Assembly: GCF_040096055.1 (NCBI RefSeq)
Contig: NZ_JBBMFK010000024.1
Coordinates: forward strand, 1-58,033
DNA: 58,033 nt
Reading direction: 5' to 3'
Source: Pseudoflavonifractor intestinihominis
GTDB lineage: Bacteria > Bacillota > Clostridia > Oscillospirales > Oscillospiraceae
Within the stretch, counting starts at the first letter, position 1. Every line of letters starts with the position of its first letter. Below the pieces are notes generated by a model that worked only from the letters and a program-made list of their open reading frames with translations, made no database searches and was not told the origin of the DNA. Shown one piece after another: positions 1-8,181 of this stretch. The position numbers and the translations under genes are program-made.

Positions 1-245
1 TGCGATGGTTTTTCATGAGGCGTTGAAAGCCTGTTTGTCAAGGTTCACGCCCTCGCTACTTATTTTCGTAGCAAGGTTCATGAGAAGGAGTTTCTTGGCT
101 CCTTACATGTTCAAGTTTATCGCAGATGGCTGGATATCTTTAGGTACCGACAGTACGGGTTGCCCGCCCTAGTTGTACGGATTTGCAGGCTTATACAGTT
201 TGTGAGAATGGCCATAGCCCGATTTTTTCAAAATCGTAGAAGGCA
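1..245. other. No gene recognised at the left edge
   Basis: No frame gives a protein I can recognise. One plus-strand frame stays open from base 2 to a stop near 170 (about 56 codons), which could be the tail of a gene cut by the window edge. It shows no known motif. Confidence 0.4.
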
Positions 246-276
246 CAAAAAAGGACCACCGACAAATCGGTGATCC
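246..276 (-). terminator. Intrinsic terminator of the first XRE gene
   Basis: On the minus strand a GGATCACCGA / TCGGTGGTCC stem closes on a short loop and is followed by a run of T. It lies about 70 bases downstream of the XRE gene at 345-587. Confidence 0.8.
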
Positions 277-289
277 TGTAAAGTAAAGG

Positions 290-320
290 AAGCCTGACCG
301 CTATGAATGCGGTCAGGCTT
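290..320. repeat. 12-bp perfect inverted repeat
   Basis: AAGCCTGACCGC and its exact complement GCGGTCAGGCTT flank a 7-base loop. The hairpin sits between the XRE stop and the terminator at 246-276. It may be a second transcription stop or a 3'-end stabiliser. Confidence 0.7.
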
Positions 321-344
321 TTCTGGACTCCTGTGGAGAAGAAT

Positions 345-587
345 CTATTTGATTTCCGGCTCAAGCGAGTCAAACTCCGGCGTAGAGAAGAATTCGCCTA
401 CCGTGATCCCCAAGCCGTCACAGATCATTTTGATCGTAATCACCTTGGGGTTTTGGCTTTTCCCATAGAGAATGTTCTTTATGCTTGAAGGCGGCAAGGC
501 TGATAAGGTAGCGAGCTTATTAATGGTTATGCCTTGTTCACCGCAAAGACCCAGAATACGGTTCCTAATAGCTGTCACCATGTCCAT
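345..587 (-). CDS. XRE-family helix-turn-helix repressor (small)
   Basis: An 80-aa cytoplasmic DNA-binding protein. Nearly the whole chain is one Cro/C1-type HTH domain: an N-terminal helix, the INKLATLSALPPSSIKNIL scanning and recognition helices near residues 20-40, then the VITIKMICDGLGITVGEFF tail typical of XRE folds. The in-frame extension upstream to 656 is unlikely, because GGAGGTGAG sits about 9 bases before the ATG at 587. The next gene (703) runs divergently, so the 115-bp gap between them probably holds both promoters and this protein's operator. Family assignment is firm; target and signal are unknown. Confidence 0.85.
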   Translation of the reverse strand: MDMVTAIRNRILGLCGEQGITINKLATLSALPPSSIKNILYGKSQNPKVITIKMICDGLGITVGEFFSTPEFDSLEPEIK

Positions 588-702
588 ACCTTTGCACTCA
601 CCTCCAGTTTCTATTTTTAGAATACTGGGTTTAGCTATACAAAGTAGGCTACACATACTACTATTAGGCTATGGGTAGACTAATTTAGAAGGAGGTGTTA
701 CA

Positions 703-1185
703 TTGGGAAAATGCTGCACCTTCTTTGGCCATCGGCAGAGCCCCGATTCCTTGCGCCCTGTGTTGAAACAATGTCTGGAAGATTTAATTCTTAACCACGG
801 CGTCACCACGTTTTATGTGGGGAACCAGGGCTCTTTTGACGGTATGGCTCATTCTGTCCTTCGCGAGCTTGCGGAGCAGTATGCAAACATCTCTTACGCG
901 GTTGTGTTGGCTTATTTGCCGCCCCAACAGAAGGATGAATTGGCACGGAACCAGAATTACTCTGATAGCATGTACCCGGAAGGAATAGAAACCGTACCCA
1001 AGCGCTTTGCCATCGACTGGAGAAACCGCTGGATGCTTAAACGAGCCGACTATGTGATAACATACGTTACGCACTCCTGGGGCGGTGCCGCCAAGTTTGC
1101 CGAGAAAGCAGTCAAATCAGGTAAACAGGTAATCAATCTTAAACCTGCAGATAATAAAACGCAGTCTTGCGGAGGGCATTCATGA
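703..1185 (+). CDS. SLOG/DUF1273-like (YoqJ/DprA-type Rossmann) protein
   Basis: A 160-aa protein starting at TTG 703, eight bases after AGGAGGTG. The N-terminal CCTFFGHR motif, the VTTFYVGNQGSFDGMA segment (residues about 35-50), the VVLAYLPP strand and the C-terminal DYVITYVTHSWGGAAKFAEKA loop are the pattern of SLOG-superfamily proteins. These have Rossmann folds related to DprA and lysine decarboxylase-like proteins, predicted to bind nucleotides or nucleotide-derived ligands. Such genes are common on phages and integrative elements of Clostridia. It is transcribed divergently from the XRE gene at 345-587, which could control it. The ligand and role cannot be read from sequence. Confidence 0.75.
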   Translation: MGKCCTFFGHRQSPDSLRPVLKQCLEDLILNHGVTTFYVGNQGSFDGMAHSVLRELAEQYANISYAVVLAYLPPQQKDELARNQNYSDSMYPEGIETVPKRFAIDWRNRWMLKRADYVITYVTHSWGGAAKFAEKAVKSGKQVINLKPADNKTQSCGGHS

Positions 1186-1333
1186 GCAGCCATATCTTCC
1201 GCATCGCTCATTTCATCACTCAAAACAAAACACAATTTGAGCGATGCCGCCCATTGAGGATAGCAAAATATGGACATGGCCTTATAGCCGGATCGCCTCT
1301 ATCGCGCTTTTAGAACCTTGTCATTCGGATCTG

Positions 1334-1624
1334 TTACATGCTCTTCGCAATTTCCGTCAGCTGCGTTATCACATCCAGCAGCTTGGTCCGGCTGTCGACC
1401 CTGTCATGGTTTTTCCCCATAAGCAGATAATCCGTGCTCACATGAAAGTAACAGGCCATGGCTACGATCAGATCGATGGACGGTTTTCTCTTGCCGCGTT
1501 CCATCTTGCTGAGATGCTCCAGACTGATGTTCAACGCTTCGGACATTTCCTCCTGGGTCATGCCCCGTGCCTTGCGGAGCGCACTTAAACGGGCTGCAAA
1601 TTCGGTCACGTCAAAATAGAACAT
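1334..1624 (-). CDS. XRE-family transcriptional regulator
   Basis: A 96-aa protein with a complete HTH_3 domain at residues about 7-62: FAARLSALRKARGMTQEEM, then SEALNISLEHLSKMERGKR, then PSIDLIVAMACYFHVSTDYLL. This is the classic SinR/Cro-like layout. A 30-residue C-terminal tail (KLLDVITQLTEIAK) may dimerise. The ATG at 1624 is preferred over the longer frame because GGAAAGGA lies upstream at normal spacing. It converges with the SLOG gene. It is probably a repressor of the mobile region, with unknown target. Confidence 0.88.
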   Translation of the reverse strand: MFYFDVTEFAARLSALRKARGMTQEEMSEALNISLEHLSKMERGKRKPSIDLIVAMACYFHVSTDYLLMGKNHDRVDSRTKLLDVITQLTEIAKSM

Positions 1625-1832
1625 ACTGTTTTCCTTTCCGCCTGCAGCGGAAGAGCAAAGGATACCATTGCTCACAGTACGTTCCTGACCGTATTCCCCA
1701 AAAATGGCGCATAAAGGGAAGGGTACCCATACTGCTCTTTCTGAAAATCAGAAAGGTTGCAATATATGTATCCTAAGCCCTTAATGCATGTCAGGCTTTC
1801 AATATTTTGTTTTTCGAAAGCCTTGCCGGAAT

Positions 1833-1896
1833 AAAAAAAGACTGCCGGCAAGGCAGAGATCCCATCGCTATGGGTATCCCGTCTTGTCGGCAGCCT
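1833..1896 (-). terminator. Long-stem intrinsic terminator
   Basis: The minus strand reads AGGCTGCCGACAAG, a loop with its own small GATACCC/GGGATC pairing, then CTTGCCGGCAGTC and a run of seven T. It lies downstream of the LexA-like/zinc-ribbon genes and probably ends their transcript. Confidence 0.75.
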
Positions 1897-2009
1897 CTCA
1901 TGTATGTTTGGTTTAACTGACCGATCGTTCCAGCATATGACCTGGAAATGGATTTACGCAGCCTGTTTCATCTCGACCATTCCGTCGGTATGCCAATCTC
2001 ATTCAATTG

Positions 2010-2210
2010 TCAAATGCGCTCTTGTCCCCGTGGTGCATAGAGGTCGATACGATCATGTCTGCGTCCCATTGTTTTGCGAATCATAACAGATCCGCACTTC
2101 TCGCAGGTCATTCGTGTTGTACCATCTTTGCTTTCATAGCCGTTTACCAGGTGGCGGCAGTTGGGGCAGTAGATCTGCTTTAAGCGCCATGAAGTCTGTT
2201 CGTATTGCAA
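2010..2210 (-). CDS. Small zinc-ribbon protein
   Basis: A 66-aa protein with a four-cysteine zinc ribbon: IYCPNCRHL at residues 13-21 and TCEKCGSVM at 35-43, followed by a basic tail (RKTMGRRHDR). The start is TTG 2210, preceded by AAGGGGG. It lies 30 bases after another zinc-ribbon gene and in line with the LexA-like gene, so the three probably form one transcript. Similar short ribbons are common on Firmicutes mobile elements and may bind nucleic acid or a partner protein. No specific function can be assigned. Confidence 0.7.
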   Translation of the reverse strand: MQYEQTSWRLKQIYCPNCRHLVNGYESKDGTTRMTCEKCGSVMIRKTMGRRHDRIDLYAPRGQERI

Positions 2211-2240
2211 GGATATGGCCCCCTTCTGAAAACGCGGATA

Positions 2241-2435
2241 TCAATCGGCGGGTGCGTTCTGGGCCTGCGGCTTTCGGATTACGAATACCGGGGTCAGCTT
2301 TTGGGCCTGTGCCTTCCAACGAGATCTCGTCGTAGTTCCACAGGCTTCGCACTCCATCCAGCCATCCGTCTCTTCCAGCAACAGGCTGCAATTGACCGCA
2401 CCGCAAATCGGACAAATTACATCGTATGTATTCAT
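2241..2435 (-). CDS. Small zinc-ribbon protein
   Basis: A 64-aa protein with paired CxxC motifs, VICPICGAV (residues 7-15) and MECEACGTT (28-36 region), forming a rubredoxin-like zinc ribbon. The rest is a short basic, proline-containing tail. GGAGGTGACAAAGGGTT precedes the ATG. It lies 29 bases after the LexA-like repressor stop and just before a second zinc-ribbon gene, so co-transcription is likely. The function is unknown. It could be a nucleic-acid-binding accessory of the mobile element. Confidence 0.72.
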   Translation of the reverse strand: MNTYDVICPICGAVNCSLLLEETDGWMECEACGTTTRSRWKAQAQKLTPVFVIRKPQAQNAPAD

Positions 2436-2464
2436 AACCCTTTGTCACCTCCAATACAAATCGG

Positions 2465-3088
2465 TTACAATGCCTTGATCACATGCTTGGCTACACCTTG
2501 AATAATCAACTGCCTTACGAGAATTTTTTTGTCCGGATACTTTGATTGATTCCGATATTCAAGAACGGCTTTCTTGGTATCCATATCAATGCCGCCAAAT
2601 ACTTTTAGCGTGCTTTCATTGTCCTCGGTAAGAGCGACTACAATGTCGCCAGCTTCAGCAGTGCAATCCGTTCTGACAACAACCAGGTCCCCGTCATTGA
2701 TGCCCGCATCGACCATAGAATCACCGGATGCCTCCAGAATATAAAACTTGCCCTTCCCAAACAGGGAAATCGGAAGACTTATATATTTCTGGACATTTTC
2801 CTCCTCAGTCTGCGCGGAACCGCAGGGAATGGAACCCAAAAGAGGGCAGGGCGCAGAATCGGGAGCAAATTTCTTGATCATCGGAGTACGGATGGTACGG
2901 GATTTTCCATCGTATTCAATCATTCCGCGCGCATCCATTTCCACCAGGTAGCGATAAGCGGTTGTTCTGGGAATACCAACTCCCTGGGCAATCTCTCCTG
3001 CAGAGGGGGTGGTGTGTTTGTCGCAGAAATACTGATCCACATAGAAAATGATACGATCCATCACTTCTGTGCTCATGACTCTCATGGC
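2465..3088 (-). CDS. LexA-like S24 autoproteolytic repressor
   Basis: A 207-aa LexA/CI-type repressor. Residues about 1-65 form a winged HTH (STEVMDRIIFYVDQYF, TTPSAGEIAQGVGIPRTTAY). The C-terminal half is a peptidase S24 domain: LLGSIPCGSA carries a Cys-Gly at the cleavage position normally Ala-Gly, EASGDSMVDAGI holds the catalytic Ser, and GDIVVALTEDNESTLKVF holds the catalytic Lys region. Known family behaviour is self-cleavage after DNA damage. The frame is open up to 3241 and an ATG lies at 3136, but a strong promoter (3135-3163) would start transcription downstream of 3136. AAAGGA nine bases before ATG 3088 therefore marks the better start. It is probably autoregulated through the palindrome at 3111-3125 and heads the zinc-ribbon transcript. 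Confidence 0.85.
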   Translation of the reverse strand, partial: AMRVMSTEVMDRIIFYVDQYFCDKHTTPSAGEIAQGVGIPRTTAYRYLVEMDARGMIEYDGKSRTIRTPMIKKFAPDSAPCPLLGSIPCGSAQTEEENVQKYISLPISLFGKGKFYILEASGDSMVDAGINDGDLVVVRTDCTAEAGDIVVALTEDNESTLKVFGGIDMDTKKAVLEYRNQSKYPDKKILVRQLIIQGVAKHVIKAL

Positions 3089-3110
3089 ATTAATTCCTTT
3101 CATCAATAAT

Positions 3111-3125
3111 GGAACAACTTGTTCC
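3111..3125. promoter_or_regulatory. Palindromic operator of the LexA-like gene
   Basis: GGAACAA-C-TTGTTCC is a perfect 7-bp inverted repeat around one base, a few bases downstream of the predicted transcription start. It resembles the Gram-positive SOS box GAAC-N4-GTTC but has a 5-base spacer. An 11-bp direct repeat, ATAATGGAACA, occurs here (3106-3116) and at 3176-3186, on either side of the promoter. Confidence 0.65.
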
Positions 3126-3134
3126 GTTAAGCTC

Positions 3135-3163
3135 ATTATAAAACCCCTTGATCTGAGAATCAA
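3135..3163 (-). promoter_or_regulatory. Sigma-A promoter of the LexA-like gene
   Basis: The minus strand reads TTGATT (3158-3163), 17 bases, TATAAT (3135-3140). The spacing is ideal, and the start point falls about seven bases later, just before the 3111-3125 palindrome. This supports the translation start at 3088. Confidence 0.75.
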
Positions 3164-3168
3164 GGGGT
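3143..3168. repeat. 10-bp perfect inverted repeat overlapping the promoter
   Basis: ACCCCTTGAT and ATCAAGGGGT flank six bases. The repeat covers the -35 box and spacer of the LexA-like promoter, so it could be an operator. Read on the minus strand it is followed by TTTT, so it could also be a weak terminator for the upstream DUF262 gene. Confidence 0.7.
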
Positions 3169-3190
3169 GATTTGTATAATGGAACACAGG

Positions 3191-3208
3191 TGCCCAGAAT
3201 ATTGGGCA
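3191..3208. repeat. Short inverted repeat TGCCCA-N6-TGGGCA
   Basis: A 6-bp dyad around GAATAT lies between the DUF262 stop and the LexA-like promoter. It may be a regulator site or part of a 3'-end structure. Confidence 0.45.
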
Positions 3209-3249
3209 CAAATAGGAATTTAAGAGAGAACTCGGGATCAAAAAGATCT

Positions 3250-5223
3250 TTACGATAACGAAAATATGTCTTCAGTGTATACTTTGATCGCATTAAGGTA
3301 TGAAACAAACTCAGTTTTGAAAGCGCCCTCATAGTAATTAGTTAGTAACTCTTGTGCACTTTCTATCGAAACACATGCATCAAGTTCTTCAGGCGAAGGA
3401 CAACTAATAAATGAATCTTTAGCCAATTTATAATTTCGCTTACTGATAGGATCAACAAGCACACATGCATCCGGATGGCTCTCCATATACTTGTCGATAA
3501 TTCTAATTTTATCCCCGATACAAGCGTTTCCAAGCAGTCCATTTATATCTTCGTTAATTATCAGATAATTTGATAAATATGAAATCCAGCCCCTTAGCTC
3601 AGGACTGTATTCATATTTTATCGTATTTCCATGGTATTTTGCGGTCACAGAGTAACTCTGATTAATCAGAAAATGCTCTGCATTATGATCCAAACTACTG
3701 CAAAAACGATTATACTTTTTCTCGTCGAATTTGAGGCTTGTCCCACTTCTTACATAAGAATATGCAACAGCAGCCACTCGTTTGGCAAGATACTCACCAC
3801 TAGTAGCTGTCGCTTTGCCTTTATATTGCACTTCTCTACCATATTGTATTTTTTTATGAAACTGATTTTTAACCGAAGTTGCTGATCGTTTCAAGGCATC
3901 CTTCCATTTTTCTTTCATTACGATTGAAGAATAAGATGCTCTTGACTTAGCATTAGGATTCCCTGCCGAAAAGCATGTTGCCAAAAAATTAATATCGTAA
4001 ATGAGTTTGTAATCATCTTTTGTTGAACTTATATCACAAATAACATCCAGATAATATTTCATCAACAATAGTCTAGGGACAACATCCGAGCTTCTCACAA
4101 TTGAATTTACAATGAAAAAGATATTGGATTTTGTATCAAAGTCCAGTTTGTTTCCGTTTGGATTGGTATTTATATATGCCAAAAAGGCTTCATCTGGATG
4201 AGTCTTGCTTTTTAACGTAACATCAATAAACTTTTGAAAAGCAAGTAAGCAAGAGAGCATGTTCTGATAGAAACTGGTGTCTGTTATAAGAACCTCAATA
4301 TCTGTTCCTTTGAGATATTTTTTCCCAGTTGGTAATATCACCTCCGATTGTAATCGAAGATCATCTGAAATCTTCTTGACTTTATATCCTAACCCCTTGT
4401 TTACGCGACAGAGTATATAATGCAAAAACATTACTTCTTTAGGATAATAAAATTCAGTCATTACCTTTTCTTGAGCCTGAATTTGAATCCAAGCTGTAGT
4501 TGCTTTATCGAATCGCTCTCTAAACGCATATGCCTTCAATATATCTATGTAATCTAGGCTTTCACTTTTGTTGTTAATATCAATAAAATAATCTACACAT
4601 AGTCTTCTAGACGAATTTTTTTGTGGGTTTACTTTTGTAATAAGTAAGTTTATCTCGCTATCTAAAAGGTTCTCCAATAAATTAGAACGGGTGTCCGGCG
4701 GCAAATTGTCAACATATGTGCATATACACATCCACAGTTGGGAAAGCTTTTCTCGTTGATTTAAGACATCCTGTTCAATATATAAATCCTTTACAACTGG
4801 ATCCTCAATTCTATCTATCTGAAAATCCATTTCCAATTCTTTGGCAAAATTGGGGAACGTATTGTTTTGTAATTTGCATAGGGGAATGACATCTAGATAC
4901 TTTTTTAGTCTTTCAAGAATCATTAGAATTACAGTTATTCTTTGCTGACCGTCCATTATCTCATAAAGATTCTTTTGAGCGGTACTTAGCAGAATATTCC
5001 CCAAAAATTTGCTGTTATTCAAAACATCATCCAAAAGGGTCTGGACGTTTTGGCGCTTCCAGCGTATCTCTCTCTGATATCCAGGAATGATGTACTCTCT
5101 ATCCTTTATTAATTCCCACTTTTGAACGGAACTGTCATCTACATAATCAACATAGCCCATCGCGGAGGCTTTGTTTTCCATTAGTATTTTTATAGTGATA
5201 ATCCCACTAATTGTTTCGCTCAT
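3250..5223 (-). CDS. DUF262 protein with DUF1524-like C-terminus (SspE/GmrSD-type effector candidate)
   Basis: A 657-aa protein. Its N-terminal DUF262 domain (ParB-like fold) is clear from IPGYQREIRW (residues 46-55), FLGNILLS (73-80) and YEIMDGQQRIT (87-97), with the family's DGQQR motif. Near residues 510-570, AEHFLINQ followed by SNYLIINEDINGLLGN and GDKIRII resembles the EHI-PQ / lGNL-LL-N pattern of the DUF1524 His-Me nuclease domain, though the usual proline is missing. DUF262-DUF1524 is the layout of GmrSD and of SspE, which restricts phage in phosphorothioate-modified hosts. It is last in the Dnd-like block, 63 bases after the WYL gene, so an effector role is plausible. Family certain, nuclease part tentative. 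Confidence 0.75.
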   Translation of the reverse strand: MSETISGIITIKILMENKASAMGYVDYVDDSSVQKWELIKDREYIIPGYQREIRWKRQNVQTLLDDVLNNSKFLGNILLSTAQKNLYEIMDGQQRITVILMILERLKKYLDVIPLCKLQNNTFPNFAKELEMDFQIDRIEDPVVKDLYIEQDVLNQREKLSQLWMCICTYVDNLPPDTRSNLLENLLDSEINLLITKVNPQKNSSRRLCVDYFIDINNKSESLDYIDILKAYAFRERFDKATTAWIQIQAQEKVMTEFYYPKEVMFLHYILCRVNKGLGYKVKKISDDLRLQSEVILPTGKKYLKGTDIEVLITDTSFYQNMLSCLLAFQKFIDVTLKSKTHPDEAFLAYINTNPNGNKLDFDTKSNIFFIVNSIVRSSDVVPRLLLMKYYLDVICDISSTKDDYKLIYDINFLATCFSAGNPNAKSRASYSSIVMKEKWKDALKRSATSVKNQFHKKIQYGREVQYKGKATATSGEYLAKRVAAVAYSYVRSGTSLKFDEKKYNRFCSSLDHNAEHFLINQSYSVTAKYHGNTIKYEYSPELRGWISYLSNYLIINEDINGLLGNACIGDKIRIIDKYMESHPDACVLVDPISKRNYKLAKDSFISCPSPEELDACVSIESAQELLTNYYEGAFKTEFVSYLNAIKVYTEDIFSLS

Positions 5224-5286
5224 ATTCTACCCCAACATTTTCTCTATACAGCTGGAAAATATAATAGATTTATTAACGCCCGCCGG

Positions 5287-6267
5287 TCATACTTGTGTTA
5301 ATGCATCTTGAAGCCTTTGTACATATTCTTCTTTTATGTTGTCCGGCGATAAAATCTTTATTTTTCCATGAAATCCAAATACCCAACGATAAAAGGTAGT
5401 GCTCGTACATACAGCGACTTTTGCCTTGAAATGTTCTGAATCAATAGCTTCCGTTTCAATATCAACTCCAAAGTTATCTATCAGATATTTCATAACAGAC
5501 ACGTGGCAATATAGATGTACTAAAACTGGCTCATCGGTATCATACATCCGAAAAACATATTTACTGTATTCAGCAGGAGTATATCCTTCAGGAGGCATTA
5601 TGGCAATCTGGTTAAGAATCTTTGGCTGTTCAGCAATCCGATCTAATCGGAAATTTCGCATTTCTTGACGCTCGTCACAAAATCCGCGCATATAATAGTA
5701 ATCACCATCCCAGATTAATGTGTAGGGACTAACTGTGTATGGCTTACCATCGTTTGTGATATATCGCTTCTTTAGCACGTCATAATCTGTGTAATAAAAG
5801 GAAATCTTTCTTTTGGTATCAATCGCCTCATTGATTGCGTCTACTATATAGTAACCTTGCTCGTTTTCCGACTTTACACGACCAGTAGTATAAATGTGTC
5901 GACGAAGCTTTGCAGCATTCTGTGAGTTGGTCAAAGTAAGGAGCTTCGCTATCAACTCGTCGCTCTTTCGCTGCGTGATGAACTTAGAAGAAGAAATCGC
6001 ATCGACAAGGATTTTTAGCTCCGGCAGCTCATAAATGTGGCCATCATAGTAGTATTTGTTCTGTGTGGATTCGTAGTGTTCAATATGAAGGCCACACTCA
6101 TTAAGCATAGCCAGGTCGTCGCTAATGGTATTGCGTGACACATTAAGGTTGTACTCTTCCTTAAGAATTTTTATTAGTTCAGCTGTTGAAAGCGTATGCG
6201 CTTCGTCGGTATGCCGTACTAAATGCTGATATAAATATAAAATTCTAAGTTTAGTGCAATTTTCCAT
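5287..6267 (-). CDS. WYL-domain transcriptional regulator
   Basis: A 326-aa regulator. An N-terminal winged helix (residues about 1-65: LSTAELIKILKEEYNLNVSRNTISDDLAML) is followed by a WYL domain, where ISFYYTDYD, YTVSPYTLIWDGDYYYMRG and MRNFRLDRI (about 150-215) are the Sm-like ligand-binding strands, and then by a C-terminal WCX-like extension. WYL regulators such as BrxR and CapW repress defence loci and are thought to sense nucleic acid or nucleotide signals. ATG 6267 is used because AGGAT precedes it at normal spacing. The gene sits inside the Dnd-like block, ahead of the DUF262 gene. It probably controls the block or its last gene. Confidence 0.88.
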   Translation of the reverse strand: MENCTKLRILYLYQHLVRHTDEAHTLSTAELIKILKEEYNLNVSRNTISDDLAMLNECGLHIEHYESTQNKYYYDGHIYELPELKILVDAISSSKFITQRKSDELIAKLLTLTNSQNAAKLRRHIYTTGRVKSENEQGYYIVDAINEAIDTKRKISFYYTDYDVLKKRYITNDGKPYTVSPYTLIWDGDYYYMRGFCDERQEMRNFRLDRIAEQPKILNQIAIMPPEGYTPAEYSKYVFRMYDTDEPVLVHLYCHVSVMKYLIDNFGVDIETEAIDSEHFKAKVAVCTSTTFYRWVFGFHGKIKILSPDNIKEEYVQRLQDALTQV

Positions 6268-6307
6268 ATGGTAATCCTCACTATTGAAAACTAGCAAATA
6301 GATCCGA

Positions 6308-7027
6308 TTAGCTCAAAGGCGCATAATATCCTTCAAGGATTTTTTCACAACTCATTTCAATAAATGCCTTCGTTTCCGCATCAATTTTTTGCCATATTGG
6401 TTTTGCAACTGTCAAAACTGATGTCTGACGGTCAAAGCTAATGAACTGTTTGTTTTCGAAAACAGTAATAGGATACCTAATAATTGTTCTTGCCGCATGC
6501 TGTCGGTCATTTTGAAATTTTACAAAAGAACTATCGGCTTTTTCTATTACGAGGCCCGCAGCTTGTCGCTTTTCATAAAAATCCAAAAAGAAATCTACAA
6601 GATCACTTAGTGCTATTTCTCCATTTTCTGATGCATTCTCCATAATAGCCATAACCAAGACAGGTTTATATGAGTAATTGACTCTCATATGAGTTATTTC
6701 ATGCATAAAATTGTCAAAAAGTGTTGTTTTTCCACTATTTAGGTCCGACAAAAACGCCTCAACAACTTTTGGGGAAAATAGTGGGACAACTTTATCCGCA
6801 ACTAAGTTACCATTTTTGATTGCGCTAAGAATGTCTTCTACTTCAACATTATATTTTTGTGAGATTTGAGACGCAGTCAAACAATCAGATTCCTTTGGAA
6901 GATCCGAAGATATTTGTTTGCGTGCGGAACCTCTTTTTAAAAGCGCTTCCAATAGCGAAATCGGGTCTCCGAAATCACTTTCATCCAAATCGTCAATTGT
7001 AATATCAAGGAATGAATTAGTACCCAT
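6308..7027 (-). CDS. Unknown protein of the Dnd-like block (239 aa)
   Basis: I do not recognise the family. The 239-aa chain starts with an acidic segment (ITIDDLDESDFGDP). A predicted helical part at about 47-95 (LTASQISQKYNVEVEDILSAI) resembles a small HTH or adaptor helix pair. The middle holds MENASENGEIALSDLVDFFLDFYEKR (about 130-155), which resembles the entry region of some restriction or HNH accessory proteins. No signal peptide or membrane segment is seen. Its start overlaps the stop of the 341-aa gene (TAATG), so the two are translationally coupled and probably partners. Confidence 0.7.
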   Translation of the reverse strand: MGTNSFLDITIDDLDESDFGDPISLLEALLKRGSARKQISSDLPKESDCLTASQISQKYNVEVEDILSAIKNGNLVADKVVPLFSPKVVEAFLSDLNSGKTTLFDNFMHEITHMRVNYSYKPVLVMAIMENASENGEIALSDLVDFFLDFYEKRQAAGLVIEKADSSFVKFQNDRQHAARTIIRYPITVFENKQFISFDRQTSVLTVAKPIWQKIDAETKAFIEMSCEKILEGYYAPLS

Positions 7028-8052
7028 TATATACCTCGCTGTCGTTTTAACATTTTCATAAGAGCAATAGGATCATCTAGCATGCTAAAAGCATTCATAT
7101 CATCTTCACTTACTGCTGTGGGATGCGAATTAGTGGAATGCGTATTTTCAAAATCTATGGCCCTATTCTCTTCGTGTGCTTTTTGCGCTTCAAAAAGTAA
7201 TTCCAACGGATTGATTCTATTTGCGACAATAAATCTTAATTCTTCCATGCAGTCTTGAACGTCGTTCAAAAACTCTTCTTTGTCAAATCGCGGTTTTGGT
7301 TTTGCAGATATGTCTTGATGATAATCTATCATACGAGAAAAACCGAAGTTGCGATAATCCTCCAAAGCATCCGAATCATAGTCATATGTAAATCCAGACT
7401 TATAGATATCCTCATCTTCTTTTTCCGATAGAGAATAGCAATCGGGTATGGATAAAATTGAGCCAACTACCCCGGAGTAGTAATCGTAAAAATTAGATGA
7501 ATCATTTCTAAACAAAAATGTATCGTACAATGCATCCCAGTTAATCTCAGGAGATATTATCGGTGATATCACGCAATCCATACCAACAGCACTGCTTTTA
7601 ATACAAGAACATCCCAGAAACAACCCTTTTTCATAAGCAAAGAGAAACACATTAAAACCCGCAAACGCTTTGTTAAATATCTTCATTAAGGCAATTGCGT
7701 CTTTTAATGGCTCAGTACTATCTTGTATGTTGAGAGCAAGTGTTTTGCACTTTACCATTTTGTTTATTGATGATAAACGATAACTGCAAAATACAATTTG
7801 TTGATCGAATTTCTCAATGACTCCTCGTTCGTATGCGGTATATACCTCATTTGGATTGCCTTGGGTATAAATCATTCGTTCCAGAGAATGCTCTTCTCGT
7901 ACAGCTTTTTCAGGCCAGAACCAACAGTTTTGCAAGAAAGCACAGGCATAATCCAAGGAATAACCATTCATCAAATCTTGAAATATGTCATCCAATTCAC
8001 CTGAGTTATATGCTTGTACTCCCATGGCATCATACATAATAAAAGCCATCAT
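7027..8052 (-). CDS. Unknown protein of the Dnd-like block (341 aa)
   Basis: I do not recognise the family. It is a 341-aa soluble protein, rich in aromatic residues, with an alternating strand pattern in the middle (KTLALNIQD, FNVFLFAYEKGLFLGC) and an acidic, low-complexity C-terminal third ending in MLDDPIALMKMLKRQRGI. The C-terminal DDPIALMKML motif resembles DPISLLEALLKRG near the N-terminus of the coupled 239-aa protein, which hints that both display a similar short interaction helix. The start is ATG 8052, preceded by AAGG. No catalytic motif is visible. Confidence 0.7.
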   Translation of the reverse strand: MMAFIMYDAMGVQAYNSGELDDIFQDLMNGYSLDYACAFLQNCWFWPEKAVREEHSLERMIYTQGNPNEVYTAYERGVIEKFDQQIVFCSYRLSSINKMVKCKTLALNIQDSTEPLKDAIALMKIFNKAFAGFNVFLFAYEKGLFLGCSCIKSSAVGMDCVISPIISPEINWDALYDTFLFRNDSSNFYDYYSGVVGSILSIPDCYSLSEKEDEDIYKSGFTYDYDSDALEDYRNFGFSRMIDYHQDISAKPKPRFDKEEFLNDVQDCMEELRFIVANRINPLELLFEAQKAHEENRAIDFENTHSTNSHPTAVSEDDMNAFSMLDDPIALMKMLKRQRGI

Positions 8053-8181
8053 GAGAAATGACCTTCATTACTGCTCCTTCCCACAAAATGTTAGCAAAAG
8101 TAATCAGCTACGGTATAAGTGGATATGTGCTATGAATGTGTACCTAACTACTACAACGTATTCATCGTTTAATATTTCGCT

